Origin: Incurvaria masculella | Lineage: Eukaryota; Arthropoda; Insecta; Lepidoptera; Incurvariidae | Reading direction: 5' to 3' | Length of the DNA stretch: 64,000 nt | Assembly (NCBI GenBank): GCA_946894095.1 | Contig: OX335645.2 | Span: 17,321,001 to 17,385,000, forward strand | Shown here: positions 11,906 to 24,900 of the stretch, in pieces | Layout of the letters: each line of letters begins with the position of its first letter | How positions within the stretch are numbered: position 1 is the first letter of the stretch | Program-made: the position numbers and the translations under genes | The notes under the pieces: generated by a model | Told to the model about the DNA's origin: nothing | Databases searched by the model: none | Seen by the model: only the letters and a program-made list of their open reading frames with translations

Positions 11906-13374
11906 TTAAAATAGGGGACAAATATTGCGGCTGTACATGCAAAATGTGTGTCGTCAAGATGCATTTTAATGTTTGTAAAATCTTTAGATTTTCCGGTTAA
12001 CTAATGAAAACTGTCAACATATTTAAACTGGGTATTGAAATGTACAAAATTACCGATTTTTCTCATGCTAAGAATGTTTGTTTTAAAAATGGTCTAGGCA
12101 AATTCGAGCAGGTTATTTGTCTCTTGTGTTTTGTCCGGGCGGTTTGGTAAACAATACTCCATCAAGACGGCGTTATTTAGCTGTTGCTATAGGAACACAT
12201 ATTTCCTGGAATGTTAGAACTACTTTAATGCCATTAGCGCCTTTTAACGTTTTCCAACTCGGCGCCAAATAGAAACCAGGAATTATAATGGTTTTCCTGA
12301 GTTATTTCGACATTAGTTCCGTGACATATTGCGCTCTGATTTCGCTTTCATTGTGCTTTTTTCAAAAGACTGATTTCAGTGCCGATTTTTAAGTTTAGTA
12401 GAAGAGGTAATGAGGGATTTTTTTTTTATTCATCATCCTGTTATAACTTTGCATAGAAAATGTGTCCAGTCCCAAAAAATAATTAAACAATTTTAATGTG
12501 CTCCGGGGGATTAATCAAAAAAGGTATGCATGCGAAAATTGTATTTCCATAATCTTTGCATGCATCCACTAACGATCGCGGGGTACAATTTGTTGCCTAG
12601 ATTAAAAAATATTATTTTCCTCCTTTATAGGTTTTTTTTTTCAATTTTATTCATTCAGACCTTAGATGAAAAAGGAATTCAGACCATTAATGTTATTTGT
12701 ATGGTTTTTTTCTATTTATAATATTGATATGAAGATAGAATATAATGATAGAAGCATCAATCTGCAATTTCCCAAATAAAATTTTTTTTTTCATTAACAT
12801 TGACAGATCAAACGTTTTTTTGTTCTATTTTATTTTTATTTTTTATCTATCAGCAACTACTGTGGCTACGGCCATAGTTTCTCGGGAATGATTAGTCAAA
12901 AAGATAAATATAAAGAAAAACAAATAGATAAGATAATAAATGGAAAGCGGCGGAAGAGGAAGCATGCAGATGAACTGAGTAATGTTGCCATTCGCTGCTT
13001 GTCGTAGATTTGATCGATCGATGTTATCTCGCAGAATTTTCGCGGAACATGGCGAGTATTGCTTTTGATGGCTGTTTTGTAGCCCTTCGATTGCCGAAAT
13101 CCTGTCATCTGTGGCCTCTCCATTTTTGGATCAAATATTTTAATACAAAATAAACATCTCATTATATGGTTAAAACATTTTAGTTCTTCAGAGACCGACA
13201 TGGACTCATAATTAAGTCATCGTATTCATCATTTGAATTATTGAAAAATGATTATTTAATAATATTCGCACATAAACATTAACATTAATAATTTTGTGGA
13301 TTGCTCCAGCCACGTTACCACAATTTTTTTATGGTCCAGGGTCATGTTCTTTCAAGAGTTTCCTATAAGTTTGC
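11906..13374. other. No gene recognised
   Basis: AT-rich with many T-runs; the minus ORF at 12896-13201 has no recognisable motif. Confidence 0.5.
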
Positions 13375-13752
13375 TTAAGGATGTTCCGACCCATACAATG
13401 ATTTTTTTTACACAGAACGCAAAAAGTATTGCACTTTAAGGCACGAATTCGTCAAAAATATTAAATAGTAGTATTAAATAATAGTAGTTGTAGCGAAAAC
13501 ATATTCACAATTTCAGGTTTAATGGTTTCGTTGTAATTGTCGATTAGAAGTTTTACACCGTTAGATGGCGCTGTTAAATAAAAATCGTATTTAAATAAAT
13601 TGTAACAAAACCAATAATCCTGAAATTGTGAAATTGCTTTTGCTGCAAGTAATATGACTATATTAAACTTTTATTATTAATTCGTGGCTTAAAGTGCAAT
13701 ACTTTTTGCGTTATGTGTGCAAACAACTTTATATGGGTCGGAACAGCCTTAA
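13375..13752. mobile_element. TTAA-flanked foldback MITE, family 1, copy 2
   Basis: About 90% alike by eye to 754-1124, with the same TTAA-bordered ends (GGATGTTCCGACCC; right arm has one change, GGAACAGCC). The central orientation is inverted relative to copy 1, as expected for a near-palindromic element. The shared core contains GCGCCATCTAACGGTGTAAA on one strand or the other. Confidence 0.85.
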
Positions 13753-14696
13753 GGCGATGTAACCGATTAGGGATGGTTTTCTATTTTTAATTATTCTTAA
13801 TAAGCACTTTTCTGCAAACATGGTTATCGAAAAAACTTGATATCGAGCCATTTTATTATTTAGACTAATAAAGTTGGCGCTTGCAATTAAAATTCAAGCC
13901 TTAAATTGATTTTAAAACTTTGACGCACATTAACAGTTTGCAACATAAGCAGCAAGGGTATTTTTTAAATTTAATTTAATTCACTTATCGATTATTGTCT
14001 AATGTCCCGCTTGAAAATATGTTTAATTTGGCTATATATTTATTCCAAATTATTAAAAGATGAGTGATTCTGGGGGAATATGTGCTTGATATTCTCAGAA
14101 TCGTCAATGAACTGTAATTACTACAAAGACACAATAAAAATATGTTCAAGCAGGACACTAAAAGATCGATTTGTCAATTTAAAAAAGACATCTTTTCAAC
14201 GATATTATGTGGGAGTTACCGCGCAAACCAGGCTGGAATTTTAATGGCTAGGACAAACTTTAATTAATCAATATGTTAACATGCTAAGTTTTCCCGATAA
14301 TCATGTTGCATAAAAGTATTGTGAAAACTAAAAAAGAAAAACGATTATTTATCGGATACGGTCGATGTAAGGTCATATGTCCCCTTAATAAATATGAAAC
14401 AAATTACGTATTCGGGCATCGCCCTCCATTCAACGCCATCTGACGTCGGAGTTGAAAACTACTAGCGCGAGAAATCAGCCGTCGCTTGTTCCTGACAATC
14501 GAGTAATCATTCCTGGAGCTCAGAACTTTTAGGAGTTCAGATTATGGAGTTTTATGTGGATATTGTGTTGACTAGTTGCATTCCTTGACAACTGATGGAC
14601 TTACCTAACTGTACTTGTAGCGACTCCGGGTTCAACGTCTAGGCTAAAGGGCTGTTTGCATTGTATTAGTTGCTATTGATATTGTTATTGCTTGTA

Positions 14697-14838
14697 CAGT
14701 CGTTTCGTCTGAAATCTATACACCGGAAATAGAGACAAATTTGAGATCTCTTTCTGTCATGCTGAAGTCAACCATAGAGTAAAAGGGACATAGGAAATTC
14801 TTCTCTTTCCAGTGTATACAATTGAGAGGAAACGACTG
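14697..14838. mobile_element. 142 bp MITE with CAGTCGTTTC ends and TA borders
   Basis: Left CAGTCGTTTCGTC and right GAGGAAACGACTG, bordered by TA on both sides (14695-14696, 14839-14840), as in Tc1/mariner-mobilised MITEs; further inverted match TATACACCGGAAA / TTTCCAGTGTATA. Confidence 0.75.
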
Positions 14839-15214
14839 TACAAGTTGATATCAAAGCTAGTCAAGTATTTTCTCATAACAACATTTTTACCACAAATATT
14901 ACTTTCACTACTCGTATATATTATAAACTGCATATGTGGAATAGGTCTCGAATAAGTTTATAACAGAAGTTTATGTCCACACTTGCTTTGCTAGACAAAA
15001 AAAACGTATTTAGAAAAAAAATATTAATGAAATTTTACCTTAGTAGTTTGCTTAGTGGTTAACAACTTTATGGACGTCCTCTGAATTGACTAACGATCGA
15101 GGCAAAACGTAAGGTTTTCCAACCGATATATAAAGCAAAGCAAAAAGTACCAATTCATGTGACCGAAGCGGACCAAGCCTAGTATTGAGTACATATAATA
15201 TTTTATGTAACTAG

Positions 15215-15395
15215 ACATGAATGGCTGCACCCATCGTCATGGTATAAGCCCAACACACCGCATTCGCATAGAAAATATGTGCCATGCCAGGATCTTCCGT
15301 TCATGAGCACGGCTAAATATAACTGGTTCGAAAACCGGACCTTTACCTTACCTTCTTACTTACTTCACCTTACCACCATGGACAGGATTCCGAAC
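15215..15395 (-). repeat. SINE family A, fragment
   Basis: GAATGGCTGCACCCATCGTC, GTGCCATGCCAGGATC, GAGCACGGCTA in family order, minus orientation. Confidence 0.65.
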
Positions 15396-15499
15396 CATGT
15401 TACAGCTCGGATCAACACAGAAAGAAGGGGTACATGAACTGGGCTGAGACGAGGCCATGACCTGGCATGGAAATTGAGATCCGATTAGTTCTGTTGTGC

Positions 15500-15776
15500 T
15501 TTTTATGGTTCCGTACCCAAAGGAAACACGGAACACTATTACTAAGCCTCCGCTGTCCGTCCGTCCGTCCGTCTGTCACAGGGCTGTATCTCATGAACCG
15601 AAATAGGGAAGCAGCTGAAATTTTTACTGAGTATGTAATTATTTTGCCGCTATAACAACAAATAGGTAAATAATAAAAATTAAAGGGGCCTCCACACAAA
15701 ACACTTGATTTTTTGTGTTAAATCTTGTACGATTGTACGGAACCCTTCGTGTGCGAGTCCGACTCGCACTTGGCCA
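15500..15776 (-). repeat. GTCC-repeat family B, near full length
   Basis: From ATGGTTCCGTACCCAAAGGA through (GTCC)n and CTGTATCTCATGAACCGAAA to the end TCCGACTCGCACTTGGCCA. It ends ~32 bp past the exon B donor. Confidence 0.8.
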
Positions 15777-15808
15777 GTGTTTCTTCGAGTTCTTGTCCAC
15801 GCACTCAC

Positions 15809-15942
15809 CGTCGAAGCAGGCGTACTTGATGTAGAGCGCGCCGCGGCCCCGCGCCTCCCTCTCCGCCGCCACCCCCTCCGCCCCGGCCGCCGCCGCGTAG
15901 TCGGCGGACAGGAGGAAGCTGCAGTGGTTCACTCCGGTGCAC
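15809..15942 (-). CDS. Exon B of the same SUEL-type lectin-domain gene, 3' half of the domain
   Basis: Internal exon of 134 nt: one base, 44 codons, one base. The acceptor is TTTTCGCTTCAAG|G and the donor TTCGACG|GTGAGT. It encodes CTGVNHCSFLLSADYA, an Ala/Glu/Arg-rich stretch, then GALYIKYACFD. This follows the C-terminal SUEL pattern: R-C-x5-C, then a Y-x-C near the domain end. The last two bases of exon A (AG) plus the first base here (G) make the Arg before the first Cys, so the phases agree. The usual FGDPC-like segment is replaced by a low-complexity Ala/Gly-rich stretch. The exon is GC-rich and boxed in by repeats: a GTCC-type repeat ends ~32 bp past the donor and a TTAA MITE starts ~60 bp before the acceptor. 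The next coding exon (phase needing two bases) was not found downstream. Confidence 0.75.
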
Positions 15943-16005
15943 CTTGAAGCGAAAACAATACGGCTCAATTTCATTTGGGTGAGATTCTATAAAACGAATA
16001 CTCTG

Positions 16006-16545
16006 TTAAGGTGGCCCATCCCGCTCATCTCCCCATACAAAAGGGGAAAGAAGATCACGCCCATATTTCTTGTCAGAGATCCAAAATTTTGCTCAAAATA
16101 GTTTTATTTGATCGAACTAGATGTCTGATGACCATTGGCATTGCACAATTGTGTTTGGTTTCTAAATTATAAGGTCCGAAAGTTTGAATTTTTTGCGCGT
16201 TTTATACAATAACTTTGGAGGTGGATTACGCAATTATAAAGTAAGAACATCTTAAAAAGATTAGTCATCAGACATAGCTTATTTAATTAAGATTTATAAT
16301 CTATTGGGTTTTTGTTAGATTTTTGACGTGGTTTACTTTTAGCTATAAGTCGTTTTGAAATCAAAATTTTCGTAAACCTTACCAAATTATACACTATACA
16401 CATTTTCTTTTTTGTGGACATGTTGCATCTTTCTCATCACGGAACCTGTCTTATTCTTTGAAACAGAGAAGGTCCCAGAGCGCAACAGCACGGTTTTGTA
16501 CCGTGCCCGCGAATGAGTTAGGCCCGCCGGGTTGGGCCACCTTAA
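16006..16545 (+). mobile_element. TTAA-flanked MITE, family 2, copy A
   Basis: 540 bp with inverted ends TTAAGGTGGCCCA, TTAA on both sides, no coding capacity. Closely matches 60607-61156 and, inverted, 39815-40362. Starts ~60 bp upstream of the exon B acceptor. Confidence 0.88.
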
Positions 16546-18639
16546 GGTGGAAACAAGACTCAGCAACTTACCATAGTAAGCAAGAGTCAGAGTCGCGTGG
16601 CAAACGTTATTTTATGCACGGAAAATAGCTGTTTTCATTACTTTCCGCGCTGTGGAAACATTAATAAAAAAGCTACGAATACTTTTATATTGGTTTCGTA
16701 TCAAAACGATGAGCGGTTCTTTGACGAAATTGACGTTTTATGTTTGGATTTTTTTTAAACCCTTTTTGGAATAGTTACAAAATTTAAAGCAACATTTGTA
16801 GATTGTAGACATATATTTTTTACGGATTGTTAGTCTTCATGAATAACTCAACAAAATGTCTTCAAATAGACGGGTTGTCACATTTTTAGTCCTGTTTCCG
16901 CCTTAACAAACTAAGAACATGCAAGAGATCGTTTAGTTAGCGAAGTCTTAAGGGGAAAGAGGTAGGCGAGGACAGGTCCGAATGTATTCTGCGGCCGGGG
17001 GGGGGCGACGGCGCGCGGCGCACCAAACACTTCTTGCACAACCTGCTACCTCTTACGTCTTGGTAATACAAAATAAAAGTTTTGGAAATATTTCTCATCA
17101 GTATTCATAAAAGAGACTATAATTCGGAGTTGCACTATTTATTAATTTAAAATGTGTCGAAATTACTTCACTTCACAATGCACAAGGTTTACCCGCCATC
17201 CTTGTTTTTTCATTTTTCCTACCAACGTTGTAATACTGAAAATAGATTCGCGGATACTATTTGAATTTATGTTCCAGAAGATAATCATGTTGCCTCAGTT
17301 TCATGGAAACGTTCTCCTACGCAACGTTATTCAATATTGTACCAAATAGGAAAAGTTAACAAGCTTTCATCCATTTCTCGGTAATATTTTCCCACGTAGC
17401 ATCGTGAAAAAGTCGTAAAATAATCACAAATAATTTGGATTGAGTGTGATGTTAGTTCAGGTATAAAGATAGTAACGGCACAAGGTCACCGAATCCGCTG
17501 TAAAAACTCACATAAACTCCGGCAACACGGTTCAATCCGCATGCGGCCGGGAATAACAGTCGTTGGTCGCGTGGCGGCCATTTAATTTATGGGGAAATTT
17601 AAGCTTCACATTGCGATAGGCGCGGGGCGGCAAATGCGTCTCTATTCCGTTCGATCACGTCACATTTAAACGATATATGAGCCGTGAGTAAACGATGCGT
17701 GATGAGAAATATTATGTAGGCTATTGAGAAAGAGATCTATAACGACACCGCTAAGCTGTTACTCCTTGTTTGCCCAATTTTTGGCATTTTCGGGCGCGCG
17801 GGAAACTGAGTCCAGCTTTCAGCAAACGATAATAGCGACCTCCAAAAGCAGAAAGTTTGCGTTAGGGTTCATTGTTGTATGCGCGTCAAAATCGTTTTTG
17901 GGCGAGCGTAATTTATGTTTTTGGTCTGCAAACCAACCTAGCAAAAACCTAGTAAATATGTGTTTACGAATGTATTATTTTTAAAGATTATAAGCAACGC
18001 ATTTCTCTCTTTTTGTAAAGCAGATAATATAAATATTCCGCTGATTTTATTTAGAAGTCAATCAGTTTAATATAGTATTCATGTGCCCTATACAATATTT
18101 TTATTTTTAATAAATTACTGCCACGACGACGTGAATACATTCTTAGGTTTAGGTACAAATACATTCACAATATCGGTGCGGTGCTCACCTATACAATTTT
18201 TTTACCAATTAATGATTTCCATGACATACAGGACATAGAGATATTCCCTAGATGACACAGAGGTTCTTCAAGAGTTACCGACATTCAATATTGCAATGTT
18301 TCTACGTGTGTCAAGCGTGTTTTACATAATGTTTGGTTTGTTTTTGTTGTTAGTGCTATTTTATCTCATAATAATGGCATAATATAAGGACGCATCGTTC
18401 ATGGATATACATGTTTTAATTCTTCAACATTTTTTATTATTTTAAGCATTAAATATACGTGAACAGAAAATGAATAAAGAGAGCGAAATAAATATTCTGC
18501 ATAAGGCTTTTTAACGGTGTGAAGTGGAGTGTTAAATACGCACGTACCCATGATATATTCGGGAAATGCATTTTCGTGAGTACCGTACGTAGTTCGCTTA
18601 AACTTGACACATTCGTATTGTATTGTATTTTCACTTTTA

Positions 18640-18900
18640 TATTATCTTTCTGCTGTTTAACTGTGCGAGCGGGTTGGCTGTGTAAAGCGCCACATCTCTA
18701 ATGAAGCGGAACAGGCCCCCTGGGCGGGCGCTACTCTGGGCGGGCGGCGCGGCGTTGTTGTGCAGGGCGGCGGCGGCGGGTGGTACATACGGAGGGGAGG
18801 TGCGGCCGATACGCCACCCTCCACAAATCAACCGGCACGGTGGCGGCGGCGGCGCGGAGGCGCCAGCACTGCGGGTGGCCAATTCGACTTGTTGAGACAG
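18640..18900. other. GC- and CpG-rich island in the intron, function unknown
   Basis: Contains GGC-rich runs and short open frames on both strands. The plus frame at 18701 starts with a signal-peptide-like MKRNRPPGRALLWAGGAALL, but no splice or homology support exists and triplet runs explain the openness. Could be a promoter or alternative first exon. Confidence 0.35.
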
Positions 18901-19484
18901 CGAGACTAAAGTACTTTACTTCGCAGCGGAGCGCGGAGACGATATGACTGGAACATCCGGGCGACTCAGTTATCTCTTCCTTCAATTTGTATCGATTTAT
19001 TTTGCATTTATGTTCAGTGCTCAGAAATATCTCATTTCGGAAAGCTTCAATTGCACAGCCAGTTGCATTAGGTTGCAAGATTAGCTTGAGCAGATAATTC
19101 AAAGAGTTGAAGTAATTATTATCAACGCTTAAAACGAAAAAAATATCGAACATAATTTTGAACCTGTAAATATTGTGTATCGGTATCTACATCAATACAT
19201 CTAATATAAAAAATGGAGATGTTGATGCATAGTAGATTTATGTAGTCTGTTGCACCATTACCGACAATTTGTCAGGGACACGCTTGGCTTCCTCAATAAT
19301 TATATAGTTCGGGCAGACAGCGGCGCCGCGGGGCGGCGGCTGCGGGGCGCCGGCCAGGGGTGCGGACATCGAGTGTGGAAGGACCGAAACTTATCGCGTA
19401 ACCATGTTTAAATAATAACACATTGGCGGCAGCGCCGGCCAGTCAGTGAAGTTACGAATCCGCCATTTAGTGCAACTTGGAATG

Positions 19485-19700
19485 TTCGTTGCACTAAACG
19501 GCGCCCTGTGCACTTCTAACATTTCGTTGGAATTCGCGAACACCAGGAGTAAGCGAGTTCGTAGGCGAACCGACTGGCCACCACCGTCAGTGTATATAGG
19601 TGTATCACTCAAACGTGACTACGCTGGCCCTATATGGATTAGTTTCTGTCGCCACGCCCGTCTCTCCTTACTCGATGCGTGCGGAGGACACCGCAGCTAA
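19485..19700 (+). repeat. Interspersed repeat C (GC-rich)
   Basis: GTTCGTTGCACTAAACGGCG, CTTCTAACATTTCGTTGG, then GTGACTACGCTGGCCCTATA, all present in modified form at 33300-33530. Being repeated, this GC-rich island is not taken as an exon. Confidence 0.6.
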
Positions 19701-22021
19701 CTAATTCAGTGTTTGTTGAGACTCCGTGCAATAGTTTTTGGTCAACTGTGTCCCCCGGTGCGCTTGTAGGCTACATTTAATTCAATACTCGTCGTCATTT
19801 TGAAATAGAGCGATTGTTGCCCATGTTCCTGTGACTAGACAACAAAGAAAGATCAGAAAACTTCCGCGGATTTTCATCGAATATAAAGTTTGTATTGTAT
19901 CGGTAAGAATCATGTAAACGCTAAATCTGATTTGAGCGTAACTATTCCTCTTACTTATTCTGTGACTATTCTGAAAGATTTTATTTAATTCCTACCAATT
20001 CTGTAACATAGACGTGGAGCTAAACACCTACTACTTAGCGAGTTTTTTTATTGTGGAACAATTTTAATTCGAATACACAAAATGTAATGGCACGTGACAT
20101 AGCAAATTTACCACCCATTCATCACCTCGAACGTCTATGCATGTGCTTCGGTGACAGCGCTTAAAAAACATGGCGCCCTTCCGGCGAGTCGCGTGCGCCG
20201 CGCGTGACGTCACTTCCTGTAGAGTAGCGCGACGGTATGGGGGCAGGGGAGGGACACCTGTCGTCGGTCTGAGTGTCATTACGACGTTTAACTGTGTCGC
20301 TCTAATGCATTTAGGTGTGCCTGTAATTTATTATTTTGTTGATGTCACTTCTCACTGGCGAGAAATATATTTCGGGACCAAATGAGTACCAAATCGACTT
20401 GGTTAATGTTAAGTATTTTTTTTTTGTAACTCTGAAGTTCTAATTTCTTTAAATAAATTATTAATCATTTTTTTTGATAAATTTTTTTTTCCCATGAAAA
20501 ACTATAAGCTGATTATAATGAAATTGTACAAAAGTAGTAATACACCTTACAAATTATGTTATATATTTATGGTACAATTTTAAAACTGTATTCTACTTAC
20601 CTGATTTTGGGGTATATTAAGTGATTGAATATTTGTATTTACATACTTAATTTCCCCTAAGCCTAAACATTATTGCCATAATTACCACTCATATCTTTAC
20701 ATAGCATCGGAACACGGCTGTGGAAATAATAAACTACGTTTGGGCCTCAAACTTTTTTTTACCTACCTCTCCGTCAACAACGAGCGGGGGCGGTAAAGTG
20801 GTCGTTTTAATTTAATTAAAGTTACCTAGGATGATAATGCGAAAAAATATCTTTGGTAATTAGGTATTTAATTAATTAACGAAACGTAAGTGATAAAGGA
20901 ACAGGCCCAGAGAGTGGCTCAAGACGGAAACACACACATTTTAAAGGTATACTTAATATTTTCCTTTTTATTTGTGATTGTTATTTTTCTGGAACTTTAA
21001 TAATTTTTATTATATTACCTTTACATATTTCGCGATAAATATGTACCTTCCCAATAAGGTAGGCCAGTAGGAAATATAGGCACACACTTAAAGCCTCATA
21101 TGTGTAGGACTCTACAAACATCAACTCTATAATTGTATCCATTATTTAGTTTCCAAAACACACCTCCCAAAATTCCAACAACTCACCCACCTGGCGAAAC
21201 AGTTTGTTGCTCGCTACCGGGGTTGATTCTTATCATGGAATAAACAAATTGTTATTCAAGTCAATGTGTAGGAGGCGACTAATCAAATGAAGGGAAAAAA
21301 ATAGTTTCACGGCAACCACATGCAGTGCGTTCATCAATATTAATAAGCGCCTCGACGCAGTCTACTACAAAAAATGTGCTTGGACATAACGTACTACGGC
21401 GATAAACCAACAGGAATTCACTGCGCTTAGCGTGGTAATTATAAATTTGAATGTAAATTTGTCACCTCGAAATTAACTTATGCGATGGAACATGTTGATA
21501 AAAATCTACTTAAAAATGTTTCTTAAGCTAACATTTGACATGCGCTGTAATCGCCTAAAGGTTTTAATTACTTAATGAGGGCATCCGTAGAAGTGTTTTT
21601 TTTATTACAGGAGTAAAAAACAGAAAAAGGCAGCATTAATACAAAAGATATAACATAAATTAATAACAACTCCATTTCCTACCTATTATCATGGCATTAA
21701 TTCCGCCTTTTTATAAACCATGCTTGCAGGCATGCAAAAAAAGATTTTTTTTTCATTTTATTTTATATTCCTCGTGGGAACACAAAGAGTAAATAGCTCT
21801 ACATAGTGAATAAAGTTACCTAGGAATCATTATTTTTATTTATTATTGTATTTGAATTATTACAGTATCCAAAGGCTGAATTAAAACACTGTAATAACTT
21901 TCTTTTGAAATAACTTTCCAGGTATTAGACGTGTCTGTACGCACAAAATGTATAACACTCAATTGCATGTATACTCTTAACATACAATTTATGCTTCTGT
22001 GCGCGAGCCCGAATTTTTATG

Positions 22022-22250
22022 CACTCACATGGATGGCTAATAGCACATAACTACCGTTACGATATTAGCTCAATACACCACATTCCCGAAGGAATTAGGT
22101 GTCATGCCAGGACCTTCCCTTTATGAGCACGGCTACATTGGAATTTTTCATTTCCGCTTTGACCATCTATTCATCCAATTCGACGGTGCCAACCCGAACG
22201 GGCTTAAACCCTACCACCTAGTAGGGGAAGGTAGCTTAGGTTAGGCTAGA
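22022..22250 (-). repeat. SINE family A, 3' part
   Basis: Close match to 22400-22640 (CACATGGATGGCTAATAGCA to CCACCTAGTAGGGG); the tRNA head is absent. Same orientation as the full copy that follows. Confidence 0.75.
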
Positions 22251-22399
22251 TTCCTAAAACTTTGGTCGGTTTTTGTTGACGAAACTGGACAGTAGCCGGT
22301 TGAAAATTACGAGAGACGACGCGAAAAGAGCACACACTAAGGTCCAGTTTCAGAAAGACACATCAACATATTTATTTGCAATCTCAATTTTTTTTTTTT

Positions 22400-22795
22400 T
22401 ATGCGACCTGACATGGATGGCTAATACCACACAACTACCGTTATGATATTAGCCCAATACAACACATTCCCGAAGGAATTAGGTGCCATGCCAGGACCTT
22501 CCCTTTATGAACACGGCTACATTGAACTGGATGGAAAACCCGGACAATTTTTCATTGCCGCTTCGACCATCTTTTCATCCAAAGCGATGGTACAAACCCG
22601 GGCGGGCTTAAAACCTATCACTAGGGGAAGGGGACCTACAGTTTTACATGGACTCCGAACCATGAAGCAGCTCGCATTCGTGACGAAATGCACTTATCGA
22701 ACTCGGAAAGAGAAAGACAGTGGTGCAAGTCAGAGTTGAACTCAGGCCTCTGGTACGCTAGGCCAGTCCCCGCGCAACTAGGCTACGAGCTGCAA
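22400..22795 (-). repeat. tRNA-derived SINE family A, best full-length copy
   Basis: The minus-strand head reads GTAGCCTAGTTGCGCGGGGA (A-box region) and GAGTTCAACTC (B-box region), then the body to the tail GGTATTAGCCATCCATGTCA near an A/T run at 22388-22400. An ORF across it is a by-product. Confidence 0.8.
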
Positions 22796-24164
22796 AAAAT
22801 TCCAATGTTCAATATTTGCGGTTAATGTCCGCCACGCAGTTAAAGCGTTAAATAAAACACTGTTAGTAGGAGGCATTGATTACGGGAGGACTGTATGAGA
22901 ATTCCAAATTGTATTGAAGTCCAAATAGGAGTTGATAGGAATTAATAGTCGCAATGCCTGCGAAAGATATGCTTGCGCATTCAAGTCTAGCCTTGCAGTA
23001 AATTCATAACGTAGTTCTTTTAACAGTTTAATTTCTTTAAGTATTATTTTCTCACTCTACTGTCGATTCACATTCGTTGACAAAAACTTGATTAATACGA
23101 AGAAGTCAACGAGAAAAAAATCTCGGAGGAAACTCGATTGGCTCCATGCAATTCACAAAGAGTGTAGCAACCAGGCCAAAACCTTAATAACAAGTGACCT
23201 AAAGGCGCCTCTTCGTGTCAGAAACTGGCCCAGCGGCCGGAAACGTGTGTCGTTCTCTATCCAAAATGAGCGTGAAACTGCCTTCGTAATCCGTCACCAC
23301 CATTACCTGCTCGATCGAGCTTTCCCACCTCATTCCCTTCATCGCCCTACCTCTCTAATAATACATTACAGTTGTGTTAACTTTTCAGCAGTTTTTGCTA
23401 AATTATATATGTAGTTAGAAATTCTTTACTCCGCCACAAAATACAATTTAATAAAATTAACGTGCCCGATTAGGCCTTCAAGAAATTTCTTTCCGTTAGT
23501 CTTTAAGTGTTTGAAATTTTCACGATCAAGCATTTTTTTAGAAAACAATATTGATGCATTACCCTGTCTCTCTGGCAAAAGTCATGTGTACCTAAACCAG
23601 AACCTATTTGAAGAAAAAAATATGCTTTCCACGAGTCACACGTAATCAAGCCTGTATTTACGACTGTCTAGAATATATTTAAGTATGTAACACCGCTTAG
23701 TAGTTCAGATATTATGGTCACCTATCAGAAAAGCACCCGCGAAAGTCCTGATGCAATCCTCGATGACGCTCACAAATAGCCATCTTGTCCTTCTCCTTCG
23801 TTACCTATTAATTCACAGGGTCCTCATGAAATATATGCCGAAACGGCAATTTCCAGAATTCAATTATTAGTTTGTTAGCGGTGTTAAACAAAAGTAACTT
23901 GCCTAAGTCTTCAAATCGAGAGATCGTCACGTGCTTAATTTAATAATATCCTCAAAGCACAAGAAGGCCTACTATTTCAATCCGCGCCCGATAACTCGAA
24001 CTAATATTTTCGGACATATCGACCCACCCTGAATCGTTCGATCGCAATGAGTTTGAAATGTTTATAGAGTTTGGCAATTGCGAGGGATAATTAGCTTATA
24101 TCCGTGATATACTACTCTAAAAATGTGTATACAAACAAAAAGGCGTATATATAATGGATAACAG
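22796..24164. other. No gene recognised
   Basis: Intronic; the ORF at 23088-23414 has no recognisable motif. Confidence 0.5.
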
Positions 24165-24340
24165 TTAAGTTATGAAAAAAAACAAGAAAGAACAGACCCA
24201 GCTTTCAGTTGATTTATTTAATGTGCAAAATTTCAGAAAAATAGTTCTTAATTTGACTGAGGAAACAAGTACTAGCCATTGCATTGAACTTGATCACCTC
24301 ATTATCCTCTTAAGTGAAAGGTGTTAGACGCTAGGTCGTA
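24165..24340 (+). repeat. Interspersed repeat D
   Basis: TTTAATGTGCAAAATTTCAG, TTGACTGAGGAAACAAG, GAACTTGATCACCTCATTAT. Related pieces at 27740-27920 (both orientations) and 63590-63850. Confidence 0.55.
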
Positions 24341-24429
24341 TCAGTTACGCGGTATTTCCCAGGAAATAATCATCCAGAAACACATATTGTTACGATGAAT
24401 GAGGCAAAACTAACTTAATGATATTAATC

Positions 24430-24900
24430 AAGGAGTCCCGCAAGGTAGTACGCTTGGTCCTACTTTTTTTCATTTAAATTGACAGCTTGTAACGGCTTAG
24501 GATAATAGTGAAATAATGAAACGTGCTCATGACGAAGGATTTATATCTTACGGTGATATTTGGGATGAAGTATTACTGGAACTGAAGGTAGACTGGAACT
24601 GGTATGCTCGAAATGAAACAATGGCTTGATTTACATCTATTGATACTTATTTCGAAAAAATAACATATTTGACATATTCTATTGCTCAACGCGCCAACCC
24701 CCTCTTGATTATCATGTTATCATAGATGACTGTAGGCAAAGAGATCCATGAAAAAGTAAACGTATCGATAGAGTAGACTCTCGGACCTAGAGAATCGTAT
24801 TTGACTTACATCTCAGCTGGAAATAACATATCACTATTTAATAATTTTATATGTAATATGATGATATACACAAGATTAGATACAATAAAACAGAGTAGTG
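24430..24900 (+). pseudogene. LINE reverse transcriptase relic
   Basis: Plus-strand pieces NQGVPQGSTLGPTFF (RT motif around the palm), then ISYGDIWDEVLLEL, WNWYARNETMA and VFDLHLSWK in the order expected of a LINE RT after YADD. Many stops and shifts. Too short to place in a clade. Confidence 0.6.

Larger units (their letters stand above)
16546..22021. other. Intronic sequence, few identified features
   Basis: Holds the GC-rich island at 18640, another GC-rich patch at 19310-19380, repeat C at 19485 and a CpG-rich patch at 20160-20260. No exon with credible splice sites and homology was seen. Confidence 0.5.

Noticed and set aside
15705..15947. Plus-strand ORF over exon B
   Set aside because: Antisense shadow of a GC-rich exon.
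22443..22739. 98-residue plus-strand ORF
   Set aside because: Lies wholly within a SINE and antisense to it.
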